Shown: piece by piece, positions 1 to 9,391 of the stretch
How positions within the stretch are numbered: position 1 is the stretch's first letter
How the letters are laid out: every line of letters begins with the position of its first letter
DNA from: Cyclobacterium jeungdonense
GTDB lineage: Bacteria > Bacteroidota > Bacteroidia > Cytophagales > Cyclobacteriaceae
Assembly (NCBI RefSeq): GCF_010994275.1
Contig: NZ_WMCD01000004.1
Coordinates: 248,001-312,000 of the forward strand
DNA: 64,000 bases
Direction: 5' to 3'
The notes under the pieces: generated by a model
What the model was told of the DNA's origin: nothing
Seen by the model: only the letters and a program-made list of their open reading frames with translations
Databases searched by the model: none
Program-made: the position numbers and the translations under genes

Positions 1-584
1 ACTTTTTCCTTGAATACATAGGTTGAGATAATCAATAGGGGCAAAGTACACAGGCTCACTAAAGTAAGTTGCCAATCCACATAAAACATGACGGCCAGAA
101 TGGATACCAGTTGTAGCAAATCACCGATAATCTCTGCCAATCCCTGACTAAACACATCTGAAAGTGTCTCCACATCAGAGATATTCCGCGTTACCAGGCG
201 ACCAATCGGGGTTTGGTCAAAATATTTCAAGCGCATTTTCAGCAAATGCCTGTAGAGCTTGGTCCGGATATCACGGATAATCACCTGCCCCAACCAACCT
301 GATAAATAGGTGTGTCCAAACTGAACCAAGGCATGTAATACCAGAAGACCTACCAAATAATACATCATGGTCAACAGCCCATCTGCATCCCCCAGGGCCA
401 CGTAATCATCTATCGCTATCTGTATAAGCAAGGGACGGCTAGGAGCCAATACCGCCAATAAAAGTGTCAGCACGACCAAAAAATAAAACCGTTGTTTGTA
501 AGGGGTGACAAATTGATAGAGCTTTTTCAACACTTTGGTGTCGATGATGTCCCCACTTTTTACATTTTCTTTTTCCAGTCCCAA
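1..584 (-). CDS. ABC exporter, N-terminal membrane part (partial, 3' end outside window)
   Basis: About 194 residues of the transmembrane half of an ABC-type exporter are visible on the minus strand; the ATPase half lies beyond base 1. Three long hydrophobic stretches can be read, followed by a typical loop (FDQTPIGRLVTRNISDVETL) that contacts the nucleotide-binding domain in MsbA/MdlB-type exporters. The reading frame opens right after the truA stop codon (597-599). There is no in-frame ATG at its beginning, so the start is probably the TTG at 582-584, 12 bases after truA; ATT at 591-593 cannot be excluded. The short gap suggests transcription and perhaps translation coupled to truA. Substrate unknown. 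The family call is firm, the start is not. Confidence 0.85.
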   Translation of the reverse strand, partial: MGLEKENVKSGDIIDTKVLKKLYQFVTPYKQRFYFLVVLTLLLAVLAPSRPLLIQIAIDDYVALGDADGLLTMMYYLVGLLVLHALVQFGHTYLSGWLGQVIIRDIRTKLYRHLLKMRLKYFDQTPIGRLVTRNISDVETLSDVFSQGLAEIIGDLLQLVSILAVMFYVDWQLTLVSLCTLPLLIISTYVFKEK

Positions 585-596
585 TTGGTCAATGAT

Positions 597-1352
597 TTAC
601 TTAAAAATTCTTTCCGGATACCTTACCTCATTTAAATACAGCCCACAAGCTGGCGCTGCGACACCGGCCTGTTTCCTGTCCTTACTTTCGATTATCCCCG
701 AGAGACTTGTTCCATCTAGATGGTTTCTGCCTATTTTCACCAATGTACCCACAATGGCCCTGACCATTCCTCTCAAAAATCGATTTGCCTGTATATGAAA
801 TACCAATCCATGGTCGGTTTGTTCCCAAGACGCATTATTTATTTTACAGTCAAAGGTTTTTACATTCGTTTTTATCTTGCTAAAACACTGAAAATCTTTA
901 TACTCCAACAAAACCTTTGTTGCCTCCTGCATGGAGGTTACCTCCAAATCATAATAACAATGCCAGGCCTTACCCAACAAAAAAGGATCTTTACGAAAGG
1001 AAATATGATATGAATAGCTCCTCCATTGCGCATCAAATCGGGCGTGCGCATTTTCCTGCACAGGCCGCAAATCAAAAATGGCAATGTCATCGGGCAACAA
1101 TCCGTTTATTCTTTTTAGAAAATCCATTTTTGAAATTTCAAAGTCCAGATCAAAATGGGCAAATTGCTGGTAGGCATGCACTCCCGTGTCTGTTCTGCCG
1201 CTACCCATTATGGAAATGGGACTTTGAAACAAAGTAGATAATGCCTGTTGAATACATCCCTGCACTGATACGGCATTTTTCTGCATTTGCCATCCATGAT
1301 AGGCGGAACCATTGTAGGCAATTTCTATAAAATACCGGAACCTGTTGCTCAT
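597..1352 (-). CDS. truA: tRNA pseudouridine(38-40) synthase TruA
   Basis: Isomerises uridines at positions 38-40 in the anticodon arm of tRNAs to pseudouridine; cytoplasmic. The 251-residue length is normal for TruA. The catalytic aspartate is D55 inside GSGRTDTGVHA, and the N-terminal strand with AYNGSAYHGWQ is typical. The ATG at 1352 lies only 8 bases after a perfect TAnnTTTG promoter box, so the transcript probably has almost no leader. The ABC exporter gene follows 12 bases downstream on the same strand. A tRNA-modifying role follows from family knowledge. Confidence 0.97.
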   Translation of the reverse strand: MSNRFRYFIEIAYNGSAYHGWQMQKNAVSVQGCIQQALSTLFQSPISIMGSGRTDTGVHAYQQFAHFDLDFEISKMDFLKRINGLLPDDIAIFDLRPVQENAHARFDAQWRSYSYHISFRKDPFLLGKAWHCYYDLEVTSMQEATKVLLEYKDFQCFSKIKTNVKTFDCKINNASWEQTDHGLVFHIQANRFLRGMVRAIVGTLVKIGRNHLDGTSLSGIIESKDRKQAGVAAPACGLYLNEVRYPERIFK

Positions 1353-1360
1353 TTCAAATG

Positions 1361-1389
1361 CAAAGATAAAAATATACCCCTATTTCAAA
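1361..1389 (-). promoter_or_regulatory. Bacteroidota-type promoter for truA
   Basis: Reading on the minus strand, TTTG (1389-1386) is followed after 17 bases by TATCTTTG (1368-1361), a full match to the -7 consensus TAnnTTTG. The truA ATG begins 8 bases beyond the box, so the predicted start of transcription is only a few bases before the start codon. Confidence 0.7.
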
Positions 1390-1407
1390 GCGGAATTGGG
1401 GTATTCC

Positions 1408-1438
1408 TTGCGAAAAATCAAATAACCCATTTTCTTTG
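1408..1438 (+). promoter_or_regulatory. Probable promoter for the DUF4293 gene
   Basis: TTG at 1408-1410, a 20-base spacer, then TTTCTTTG at 1431-1438, one mismatch from TAnnTTTG. It lies 15 bases before the ATG at 1454 and points away from the truA promoter in the same 101-base intergenic region. Confidence 0.45.
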
Positions 1439-1453
1439 TCAAAAGATTAAAAT

Positions 1454-1933
1454 ATGATCCAACGAATTCAAACCCTTTTCCTGTTACTGGTGGCCATCGC
1501 CATGATTGTGGCTACGCTTACCCCCATTTGGCTTCAAGTCAGCCCCATGCAAAACCAGACCATGGAAATGACCGCCTGGCAAACCTCCATTCTGGAATTG
1601 CCCCAGGAAGACCTTATTTCTCAGGAAGGCAATATCTATATCGGCATTCTGTGCCTTTTAGCGTCAGCACTAGCCATCTACAGCCTGCTCCAGTTTAAAA
1701 ACCGAAAAAAACAACTGATGTTGAACATGATCAATGCCCTACTGATGGGGCTAACCCTGGGTTTGACCGTATTTTCCAGCTACAAGGCCAATGAACAATT
1801 TAATCCAACTGTCAGTGGTGCCTTTGTATTGGGATTTTATTGCATCATTTTTGCGTTAATCATGAACTTGATCGCCAACCGCTTTATCCGAAAAGACGAA
1901 ATGCTGATTCGGTCCGTAGACAGGATTCGCTAG
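1454..1933 (+). CDS. DUF4293 family membrane protein
   Basis: A 159-residue integral membrane protein with four predicted membrane segments: residues about 5-25, 55-77, 85-110 and 118-142. The N-terminus MIQRIQTLFLLLVAIAM is characteristic of DUF4293, a family of unknown function found in Bacteroidota and often close to housekeeping genes such as truA or rho. The C-terminus ends in a basic cytoplasmic tail (RKDEMLIRSVDRIR). It is followed after 57 bases by a trans-sulfuration enzyme on the same strand. No function can be inferred. Confidence 0.85.
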   Translation: MIQRIQTLFLLLVAIAMIVATLTPIWLQVSPMQNQTMEMTAWQTSILELPQEDLISQEGNIYIGILCLLASALAIYSLLQFKNRKKQLMLNMINALLMGLTLGLTVFSSYKANEQFNPTVSGAFVLGFYCIIFALIMNLIANRFIRKDEMLIRSVDRIR

Positions 1934-1990
1934 GGAGGTTCCCGTGCCAATTCTGCCTGCCCTCTCAGTGGAACTAAACCGCAACTACCA

Positions 1991-3100
1991 ATGAAGACAG
2001 AAACCATTGCCATCCACGGAGGAAATGCAGTTACAGACTCCTTAAAACCCGTAATCCAACCCATTACACTTTCCTCCACTTACGAACATCAGGAGGAATC
2101 CATGCTTTATGGCAGGCTGGAAAACCCCAACCGAAAATCGCTGGAGCATGTCATGGCTGCACTGGAAAAAGGCCTGGACGCAGCTGCTTTTGCTTCCGGG
2201 AATGCTGCCGCAAACGCTGTTTTCCAGGCTTTACCTGCCGGTGCACATATTATCGCCCCCGACGATATGTATCACGGATTAAAATCCTTGCTAGAGACCG
2301 TATATAAGGACAAACTCAAAGTTGATTTCATAAACCTCACCGAGCCAGCATTAGTGGAAGCAGCTATTTGTCCCGACACCCGTCTGCTTTGGATCGAAAG
2401 CCCGTCGAATCCATTGTTGAAAATTTCGGACATCAATCGTCTTTCCGCCATCGCCCATAACAGGGACCTTACCGTAGTAGTGGACAACACCTTTGCCAGC
2501 CCCATATTCCAACAACCCTTGCTGGCAGGAGCCGACTTGGTCATGCATAGCAACACAAAATACATAGGTGGCCATAGTGATATTATTGGAGGAATCTTAA
2601 TTACAGGGGAAATTAATGCCTTCTGGAAAAGGATAAAAGCGGTTCAACAACTTGCCGGAGCCGTACCTTCCCCGTTCGATACCTACTTCCTCACCAGAAG
2701 TATCAAAACCTTACCCTACCGCATGAAGGCCCATGCGGCAAACGCCGGAAAAATTGCTCGGTTTCTGATTCAGCATCCATCCGTCGAAAAGGTATATTAT
2801 CCCGGATTGGAAACGCACGAAGGCCATGCCATCGCTAGCTCCCAAATGCAGGGCTTTGGGGGCATGTTATCTTTTGTTCCCAAAGGAAATGCCAGAGACG
2901 CGGATCGATTCATTGCACATCTAAACTATTTCACTAATGCCACCAGCCTGGGCGGGGTGGAAAGCCTTATCGAAAGGCGATCAAGGATTCAGGGCGTAAG
3001 TGAAGGAATTCCGGAACAACTCATCCGAATGTCAGTAGGATTGGAAAACCCAGAAGATTTACTGGAAGACCTGGAAAAAGGGTTGAAACTACTACAGTAG
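1991..3100 (+). CDS. PLP-dependent trans-sulfuration enzyme (cystathionine synthase/lyase family)
   Basis: A 369-residue fold-type I PLP enzyme of the Cys/Met metabolism family. The PLP lysine is K190 in SNTKYIGGHSD; YGR at 40-42 and DNTFASP at 165-171 are the usual phosphate- and ring-contacting motifs, and the C-terminal RMSVGLENPEDL is diagnostic. Members catalyse gamma-synthase, gamma-lyase or beta-lyase reactions on cystathionine, O-acylhomoserine or methionine; the sequence alone does not separate these. It ends 3 bases from the convergent bactofilin gene. Confidence 0.9.
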   Translation: MKTETIAIHGGNAVTDSLKPVIQPITLSSTYEHQEESMLYGRLENPNRKSLEHVMAALEKGLDAAAFASGNAAANAVFQALPAGAHIIAPDDMYHGLKSLLETVYKDKLKVDFINLTEPALVEAAICPDTRLLWIESPSNPLLKISDINRLSAIAHNRDLTVVVDNTFASPIFQQPLLAGADLVMHSNTKYIGGHSDIIGGILITGEINAFWKRIKAVQQLAGAVPSPFDTYFLTRSIKTLPYRMKAHAANAGKIARFLIQHPSVEKVYYPGLETHEGHAIASSQMQGFGGMLSFVPKGNARDADRFIAHLNYFTNATSLGGVESLIERRSRIQGVSEGIPEQLIRMSVGLENPEDLLEDLEKGLKLLQ

Positions 3101-3103
3101 CGA

Positions 3104-3550
3104 TTATTGATTCAATTTTATTAAATCTTGGGCTGGTTTTACTTTGTCCCAGTTCTTTTTTTCCGGCCCCGACTCTTTTGGAAGCGGGCTTTTATTGAAT
3201 TTTGAAAGCGTTACTTCCATATCTGCGCCTGCCTCAATTTCAATTTTCTCGGAGTAAACAATTCCCTTCATTTTTGCCTCCGCCGAAAACCTGGCCAGGC
3301 CTTGAATATGCAAATCCCCATAAACCTCTCCCATAACGCAAATCTCGGACCCATGGATATCTCCCAGCACTTTCCCGGAAACACCTACGATCACTTTCTT
3401 TTTTGAAATTACGTTACCGGTAATATCCCCTTCAATCCGGATATCACTGGTAGCTTCAATATTCCCCTTTATATTCAAACCGGGGGCAAAAACCGATGTT
3501 GAGCTAGCCATTTCCATTTCTTCCTGAATTCTTCGTTCTTTGGTCCACAT
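3104..3550 (-). CDS. Bactofilin (polymer-forming cytoskeletal protein) 1
   Basis: A 148-residue protein with the repetitive beta-helix core of bactofilins (residues about 22-115): turns such as IKGNIEATSDIRIEGDITGNV and VYGDLHIQGLARFSAEAKMKG repeat the short strand-turn pattern. The tail is charged and proline-containing. Bactofilins assemble nucleotide-independent filaments at the inner face of the membrane and help localise envelope machinery. A TATATTTG box lies about 80 bases upstream. It shares only the general fold with the second bactofilin at 17975-18541 and is not paired with an actin-like gene. A start at M12 is also possible. Confidence 0.9.
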   Translation of the reverse strand: MWTKERRIQEEMEMASSTSVFAPGLNIKGNIEATSDIRIEGDITGNVISKKKVIVGVSGKVLGDIHGSEICVMGEVYGDLHIQGLARFSAEAKMKGIVYSEKIEIEAGADMEVTLSKFNKSPLPKESGPEKKNWDKVKPAQDLIKLNQ

Positions 3551-3629
3551 AAAATCAACTGCTGTTAATACCGCTAAAATCTATTTCTAATGAGGATAGT
3601 ATTAAGATGTAAACGTTCAGATTACCAAA

Positions 3630-3637
3630 CAAATATA
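3630..3637 (-). promoter_or_regulatory. -7 box for bactofilin 1
   Basis: The minus strand reads TATATTTG, a full match to TAnnTTTG, in the 142-base gap between yifB and the bactofilin. The -33 element is weak (TTTCG). The predicted leader is about 74 bases. Confidence 0.45.
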
Positions 3638-3692
3638 CGGAAATGACTTACGAAATTCCTAACAGGACCAGCAAAATGAAGCGTTATGCAGC

Positions 3693-5231
3693 TCATCCTG
3701 CCCAGCCGTCCCGGTCCAGGCTTCTGTACTGGATCGCTTCGGCCAGATGTTCTACCCTTATTTCATCGGTACCCGCCAAGTCGGCTATGGTTCTCGAAAC
3801 CTTTAAAATACGATCGTAAGCCCTTGCGGACAATCCAAGCCTTTCCATAGCCGTTTTCAATAGCGTCTTTCCGGCTTGATTGATTTTACATACTTCCTTT
3901 ACCGTATGGGAAGGCATCATGGCATTGCAGTAAACCTCTGGACTATCGGTAAAGCGGTTAAGTTGTCGTTCCCTGGCCAACGAAACCCGTTGCCGGATAG
4001 ACTTACTGGATTCTGACTTTCCATCAGAAGTCATCTCTTCAAAGTTAACAGGAGTCACTTCCACGTGAAGGTCTATGCGGTCCAGCAATGGACCACTCAC
4101 CCGATTGAGGTATTTTTGGACTACCCCCGGACCACATACACATTCTTTGTCGGGATGATTATAATAGCCACAGGGGCATGGGTTCATACTGGCCACCAGC
4201 ATAAAATTAGCAGGGAAATCAACCGAAATTTTAGCCCGGGAAATCGTCACCCTTCGCTCCTCCAATGGCTGCCGCATTACTTCCAGTACCGTACGTTTAA
4301 ATTCCGGCAATTCATCCAGAAACAAGACTCCATTATGGGAAAGTGATATTTCTCCCGGCTGGGGATTCCCTCCGCCCCCCACCAGGGCTACATCGCTTAT
4401 CGTATGGTGAGGGGAGCGAAAAGGCCGCTGTGCCACCAGGGAAGCTTCGGCCCCCAACTTCCCGGCTACAGAATGGATTTTGGTTGTCTCCAGTGCCTCT
4501 TGTAAGCTTAAAGGAGGCAAAATGGACGGCAATCTTTTAGCTAGCATGGTTTTGCCAGCACCTGGCGGTCCTATCATGATTACATTGTGCCCACCCGCAG
4601 CAGCTATTTCCATGGCTCGCTTGATATTCTCCTGACCCTGAACATCCGCAAAGTCAAAGGCATACTCTTCCAGTGAGTTATAAAAAATATTTCGGGTATC
4701 TGTTACCAGCGGTGCAATCTCCTCCTTCCCTTCCAAAAAATGAATGGCTTCCTGCAAGGTTTCCACACCAATGATGTCCAGTTTATTTACAATAGCAGCT
4801 TCCTTAGCGTTCTCCTTGGGCAAAATAAATCCCTTAAATCCTCGTTTTCTTGCCTCAATTGCAATGGGCAAAACTCCTTTTATCGTTCGCAATCTTCCAT
4901 CAAGAGAAAGCTCTCCCATGATCAAATAATCTTCCAAATCCGGAAACTCAACCTGCTCAGAAGCCTGTAATATTCCCATGGCAAGAGGAAGGTCATACGA
5001 GGATCCCTCTTTTCGAATATCAGCCGGAGCGAGGTTGATGACCACTTTTTGACGGGGCATCCGATATCCAAAATATTTTAAGGAGGATTCCACTCGCTGC
5101 TGACTTTCCTTCACTGCGCTATCGGGTAGCCCCACCATGAAAAAACTAGTGCCCTGACCTACGTTTACCTCGATAGTGATCAATTTAGCATCTACTCCAG
5201 AGACTGCACTTCCAAAAGTTTTAGCTACCAT
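3693..5231 (-). CDS. YifB-type magnesium-chelatase-like AAA+ protein (ComM family)
   Basis: A 512-residue protein with an N-terminal Lon-protease-like domain (about 15-170), an AAA+ magnesium-chelatase ATPase core, and a C-terminal helical domain. Walker A is GPPGAGKT at 221-228 and Walker B is VLFLDEL at 302-308. A cysteine-rich loop (PCPCGYYNHPDKECVCG) follows, typical of this family. ComM/YifB proteins are hexameric DNA helicases involved in branch migration during natural transformation; the role outside competent bacteria is unclear. It is the last gene of a minus-strand run and lies 54 bases after the small membrane protein gene. Confidence 0.93.
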   Translation of the reverse strand: MVAKTFGSAVSGVDAKLITIEVNVGQGTSFFMVGLPDSAVKESQQRVESSLKYFGYRMPRQKVVINLAPADIRKEGSSYDLPLAMGILQASEQVEFPDLEDYLIMGELSLDGRLRTIKGVLPIAIEARKRGFKGFILPKENAKEAAIVNKLDIIGVETLQEAIHFLEGKEEIAPLVTDTRNIFYNSLEEYAFDFADVQGQENIKRAMEIAAAGGHNVIMIGPPGAGKTMLAKRLPSILPPLSLQEALETTKIHSVAGKLGAEASLVAQRPFRSPHHTISDVALVGGGGNPQPGEISLSHNGVLFLDELPEFKRTVLEVMRQPLEERRVTISRAKISVDFPANFMLVASMNPCPCGYYNHPDKECVCGPGVVQKYLNRVSGPLLDRIDLHVEVTPVNFEEMTSDGKSESSKSIRQRVSLARERQLNRFTDSPEVYCNAMMPSHTVKEVCKINQAGKTLLKTAMERLGLSARAYDRILKVSRTIADLAGTDEIRVEHLAEAIQYRSLDRDGWAG

Positions 5232-5285
5232 ATTTCATATGTGAAATGAAAAAACACAAACTGCCTCATGGTAAAACAGGCCCCA

Positions 5286-5639
5286 CTATTTAAAATTTTC
5301 TCTGGGCTTTATGGAAGAAGAATCCTTATCATCGGGTTGCTCCTCCATTTTCTTATCCATTTGTCCCATTTTAACCCCTCTTTCCAGGTCAAAAACCATG
5401 GCTTTCAATTCTTTTTTCTCCTGGTCCGTTTTTTTAATTTTGCTCTCCAGACTACTGGAAAATGCCCAACCCGCACCCCAGGTAATCAGGTAAAGAACCA
5501 GACCTACAAGAAACCAGGAAACCACTTCTCCTGCTTCCGGACTTCCTCCCCACATCCTGTCGTAGGTCAGAAAATAAACCAGGCCAACACCGAAAAACAA
5601 TGCGGTTAAAAGCTGAAAGATATTATTTACTTTTTTCAT
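5286..5639 (-). CDS. Small membrane protein with coiled coil, unknown function
   Basis: A 117-residue protein not recognised as a named family. Two membrane segments are visible (about 7-25 and 41-60), followed by a lysine/glutamate-rich stretch of about 35 residues (KIKKTDQEKKELKAMVFDLERG) likely to form a cytoplasmic coiled coil, and an acidic, serine-rich tail. It lies 34 bases after an ABC exporter gene and 54 bases before yifB, all on the minus strand, so it is probably cotranscribed. A helper or assembly role for the exporter is only a guess. Confidence 0.75.
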   Translation of the reverse strand: MKKVNNIFQLLTALFFGVGLVYFLTYDRMWGGSPEAGEVVSWFLVGLVLYLITWGAGWAFSSSLESKIKKTDQEKKELKAMVFDLERGVKMGQMDKKMEEQPDDKDSSSIKPRENFK

Positions 5640-5673
5640 AGGAGTTCTAATAAGGATTTGTTAACACAATATA

Positions 5674-7506
5674 CTAAACTGACTGCATTTGGGAAAGTTT
5701 CTTATATAAACCATTCGATTCCATTAATTCGTCATGCGTTCCACGCTCTACTATCTGCCCGCCTTCTATCACCAGTATTTCATCTGCATACTGTATGGTA
5801 CTCAATCTATGAGCGATGACAAGCGAGGTCCGATTAGCCATTAGTTTTGCCAGAGCTTCCTGAACCAATCGTTCAGATGCAGAATCCAGTGCTGAGGTGG
5901 CTTCGTCCAGAATTAAAATAGCTGGATTTTTTAAAACAGCTCTGGCAATACTCAGACGTTGGCGCTGCCCACCGGATAATTTAGTCCCCCTTTCCCCGAT
6001 ATTGGTTTGATAGCCTTGCTCCAGCTTCATGATAAAATCATGCGCATTGGCTATGGTAGCCGCTTTTTCCACCTTTTCCTGAGAAATACCCTCCATTCCA
6101 AAGGCGATGTTTTGGTAAACGGAATCGTTAAAAAGGATGGATTCCTGGGTAACTATCCCCATGAGATGCCGCAGGTCAGAAATCTTCAGGGATTTGATAT
6201 CCTTCCCGTCTATTGTAATCATTCCTTCCGTAGGGTCGTAGAATCGGGGTAACAAATCCGCCAGGGTCGATTTTCCTCCACCAGAAGGCCCAACCAGAGC
6301 GATGGTCTTTCCCTTTTTAAGCACAAAATTTATACCTTTTAATACCGGTGTCTCCTGATAGGCAAAACCCACATTTTGAAACTCCACAGAATCATTAAAT
6401 TGAGCCAGGGGCAAGGCTGCTGGAATTTCATTTATTTCAGGTTTTGCATCCACTACAGCAAAAATCCTACGTGCAGAAGCCAATCCACGCTGAATACTAC
6501 TGACTGCCCTGGATATTTCCTTTGCGGGATTCAGCACCTGAGTAAATAAAATGATATAGGCAATGAACTCACTGGCACTCAGGCTTGAAGAATTCGTTAA
6601 TACCAGATTACCCCCGTAAAGGAGAATTCCGGCTACGACCGTTACCCCCAGGAATTGGCTTATGGGGGAGGCTAATTCATATTTCCTGGCCATGGATACG
6701 TTTACTGATGCATAGTAACCTGTCTCTGCCTCAAACTTCTGTTGCACAAATTTTCGCGCACCAAAGGCCTTGACCACACGCATGCCTCCAATGGTTTCAT
6801 CCAAAATATTGACGATCCTACCAAGGGATTCCTGACTTTGTTCAGCAGACTTTTTCAATCGTTTGGTTACGTAGCCAATGATTGCCCCGGAAACAGGAAT
6901 AAGCAGGATGGTAAACAAGGTAAGTTGTACAGACATGAAAAATAATACCGCAAAATAGAGGATTACCGTTACGGGTTCCTTGAATACCACTCTCAGGGAT
7001 TGCACGATGCTATTCTCCACTTCCTGAATATCGTTGGTCATCTTGGAAATGAGATCTCCTTTTCTTTCTGTAGAAAAATACCCCAGGTGCATCCTGCTGA
7101 CTGAAGTAAAAATCCGAACGCGCATTCCCTGAATGATATCGGCCCTTACCTTTGCCAATACAACCCCTGACAAGTAGGCAAAAAGATTACTCAAGAATAC
7201 CGAAATGACAATAATTACACATACGTATACCAGCGTACCAAATTTCCCATAGGCATTGGCTATCTCCAGGAAATAATAATTAAAAAGGTGCATGAAATAC
7301 TGAATGGTAAAGGAAAATTCCGGCCGTTCACTGTAAGCCTGCAGCTCCTCTGGCCCTACCTGCTCAAAAATCACATCAAAAAGAGGCTTTAGCAGAGTAA
7401 AATTCAAAAGCCCGAAAACAATGGCTAGAAATGCATACAGCACATATTGAGGAAAATACCGCCTGTAAGGTCGGGCATAGGCAAGTATACGAAGGTAGGT
7501 CTCCAT
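5674..7506 (-). CDS. MsbA-type ABC exporter (membrane and ATPase domains fused)
   Basis: About 610 residues from the chosen ATG at 7506 (METYLRILAYARPYRRYF); nine extra residues upstream look like leader. The N-terminal half holds six membrane segments and the intracellular loop GYFSTERKGDLISKMTNDIQE. The C-terminal half is a complete ATPase: Walker A GPSGGGKST, Q-loop GIVTQE, signature LSGGQRQRLSIARA, Walker B ILILDEATSALD, switch histidine in IAHRLSTI. Such homodimers move lipids, lipid A or hydrophobic compounds across the inner membrane. It sits 75 bases after a Wzi-like outer-membrane protein gene, so an envelope or polysaccharide substrate is plausible but not shown. Confidence 0.93.
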   Translation of the reverse strand: METYLRILAYARPYRRYFPQYVLYAFLAIVFGLLNFTLLKPLFDVIFEQVGPEELQAYSERPEFSFTIQYFMHLFNYYFLEIANAYGKFGTLVYVCVIIVISVFLSNLFAYLSGVVLAKVRADIIQGMRVRIFTSVSRMHLGYFSTERKGDLISKMTNDIQEVENSIVQSLRVVFKEPVTVILYFAVLFFMSVQLTLFTILLIPVSGAIIGYVTKRLKKSAEQSQESLGRIVNILDETIGGMRVVKAFGARKFVQQKFEAETGYYASVNVSMARKYELASPISQFLGVTVVAGILLYGGNLVLTNSSSLSASEFIAYIILFTQVLNPAKEISRAVSSIQRGLASARRIFAVVDAKPEINEIPAALPLAQFNDSVEFQNVGFAYQETPVLKGINFVLKKGKTIALVGPSGGGKSTLADLLPRFYDPTEGMITIDGKDIKSLKISDLRHLMGIVTQESILFNDSVYQNIAFGMEGISQEKVEKAATIANAHDFIMKLEQGYQTNIGERGTKLSGGQRQRLSIARAVLKNPAILILDEATSALDSASERLVQEALAKLMANRTSLVIAHRLSTIQYADEILVIEGGQIVERGTHDELMESNGLYKKLSQMQSV

Positions 7507-7581
7507 AAAAGATATTATCAATAAAGGGGGCAATTTACAATTTTTTACCGGGTATGGGACGCCAGGTTTTTTTTATCCTTC

Positions 7582-9252
7582 TCAAAAGTGCGGGTCAAAA
7601 CGGCTCCGATTCCAACGGAGAGCCAACTGGGACAATACCGCATCAGAGGTAGGAAACGCTACCCCTGTGTCCCGGCGTAAGGTTTGTGACAACTCCAGAA
7701 ATAAATTGTGACGAAGCATGTAAGAGGCACGGATCGTGTACATACGGGTATGCATTTTTTCTCCCTGTCCAATGACATTACCAAACAGTGAAGTGCTATT
7801 TTCCAGTCTGCTTTTTAAAATATCTCCGCCGTAATTATCAGTGGGTGCCGGATCCCGTCCTTGCATCTGGTAGAGAAAGGTTCCGTTTAGGCTGAGTTTG
7901 GGCAGGGGTTGGTACCTGGCCAGCGCTATAAATTCCCTGAAATTGGCTCCCCGGGGATGGGTAAGTGGGATCCGGTAGTTGGTATAGGATTGATAATCAA
8001 ACTTCTCCTGAAACGTATAGGGTCTGGCCTGGTTGTATTCCAATTGCAAATCCAGATTATCGATGCCGGCTACCGATACGTAGTTTAACCCAAGTTGGAA
8101 CCCATGCTTGTTTCGGCTGGACCCTTTACCTGAAATTCCAAAAAACTCATTAAAAACAAATTCATCCAAGACAAATTGTCCGTAGAGCTGAATTCCGTTG
8201 GCTGGATGCCATTTGAAATCCGTGCCTACCATGACCTTATCCGGAGTTCCTAACTGATGCTCCACCCAACGGTAAAATATCAACGGATTAAGGTAATTCC
8301 AGTCCATCTGGCTGGCCATTACCGATTCGAAGATGCCCACATTAATTCTAGGGCCTACATTTACCCCCAACCGATGGAAAGAAAACCACTTTTGGGGGTA
8401 CCTGCCATCTGTAGGAAAACCACCGGCGGTTAGGATATCTGCCGTAAGCTGCCCCCAAAGATTGGTGAAATTGACGGGCCCTATTTGGGTATTCAGCTTT
8501 AGAAAAACAAAGGGGTTTGAAAAATCCGAAAGCACAAAAGATCGAAACCCTTGTCCTACAAAATGGCTGTCATGGCCAAAATGGACCTGAATATGCCGGG
8601 TGGCATTAAAATTGAGTTGACCCCGAGCTGAAAAGAAGCTATAACCATTATCTCCGTACCGTTTCCAAAAACCCTGTTCGGGTATGGCTCCATGCTGCTG
8701 TACGTATCTCTTGATCCAGGAAGGGAAAACCAAATCGGTCGTAGTAAGCAAGGTTTGAAATCCTATTTTTTTGTCAATATTCCCTCTTAGGGTTATTCCT
8801 CTGGTATTACGGAATCGCAGGTTATCTTCTCCTTGTTCTACCCCCGCCTGAAAATAAATAACGGGATTGATATGAATATCCCATGCCTCATCTTTGTACG
8901 AGTAAAAGTCTGCGGGTCGCTGGTATATCTTTCGCTTGTTATTTTGTGGAGAGCCAATAAGGGTATCGGAGGTATACTCCCAACTATCCTCCAACAAGTA
9001 AGAAATGTTAAACGCATCAATTGCGGTTAGGGACGGGGCTGATTTCTGGTATTTCTGCAAAAAGGCAACCACCTCCTTTCTGCTGAATGGCTTCACCCCC
9101 GTATGAAATGCTTCAGCAAAAAATCCCTGTTTGATTTCCAGCCGCTCGATAAGTTTGTAATAATCCCGATCGTAGGGCAGCATAGGACTTTGGGCCAGGG
9201 TTACCGATAATTGGAAAAATGCGACGAAAAAACTAAAAAAAAGCACTCTCAT
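7582..9252 (-). CDS. Capsule-assembly Wzi-family outer-membrane protein
   Basis: From the ATG at 9252 the protein has 556 residues and begins with a clear signal peptide (MRVLFFSFFVAFFQLSVTLAQ, cleavage near LAQ-S). Longer starts at 9282 or 9324 would put charged residues before it. The mature part alternates aromatic and polar residues as in large outer-membrane beta barrels, with motifs usual in Wzi-like proteins: GHDSHFVGQGFRSFVLSDFSNPF and NPLIFYRWVEHQLG. Wzi binds capsular polysaccharide at the cell surface in Escherichia coli; the Bacteroidota relatives are linked to polysaccharide or lipid export by homology only. It is the first gene of the run that continues with the ABC exporter. 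Confidence 0.85.
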   Translation of the reverse strand: MRVLFFSFFVAFFQLSVTLAQSPMLPYDRDYYKLIERLEIKQGFFAEAFHTGVKPFSRKEVVAFLQKYQKSAPSLTAIDAFNISYLLEDSWEYTSDTLIGSPQNNKRKIYQRPADFYSYKDEAWDIHINPVIYFQAGVEQGEDNLRFRNTRGITLRGNIDKKIGFQTLLTTTDLVFPSWIKRYVQQHGAIPEQGFWKRYGDNGYSFFSARGQLNFNATRHIQVHFGHDSHFVGQGFRSFVLSDFSNPFVFLKLNTQIGPVNFTNLWGQLTADILTAGGFPTDGRYPQKWFSFHRLGVNVGPRINVGIFESVMASQMDWNYLNPLIFYRWVEHQLGTPDKVMVGTDFKWHPANGIQLYGQFVLDEFVFNEFFGISGKGSSRNKHGFQLGLNYVSVAGIDNLDLQLEYNQARPYTFQEKFDYQSYTNYRIPLTHPRGANFREFIALARYQPLPKLSLNGTFLYQMQGRDPAPTDNYGGDILKSRLENSTSLFGNVIGQGEKMHTRMYTIRASYMLRHNLFLELSQTLRRDTGVAFPTSDAVLSQLALRWNRSRFDPHF

Positions 9253-9391
9253 AAAAGAAATAGTTTGGTTTATTACCTGCATTCGATGAATAAAATCCTT
9301 CAAATCGAGTTCCCTAACAAGCAACTGATTGGCTGAATGATTCGGGATTGGCTTAAAATTAAGGAAGTATTTTATATTTGAAAGCGAATGT

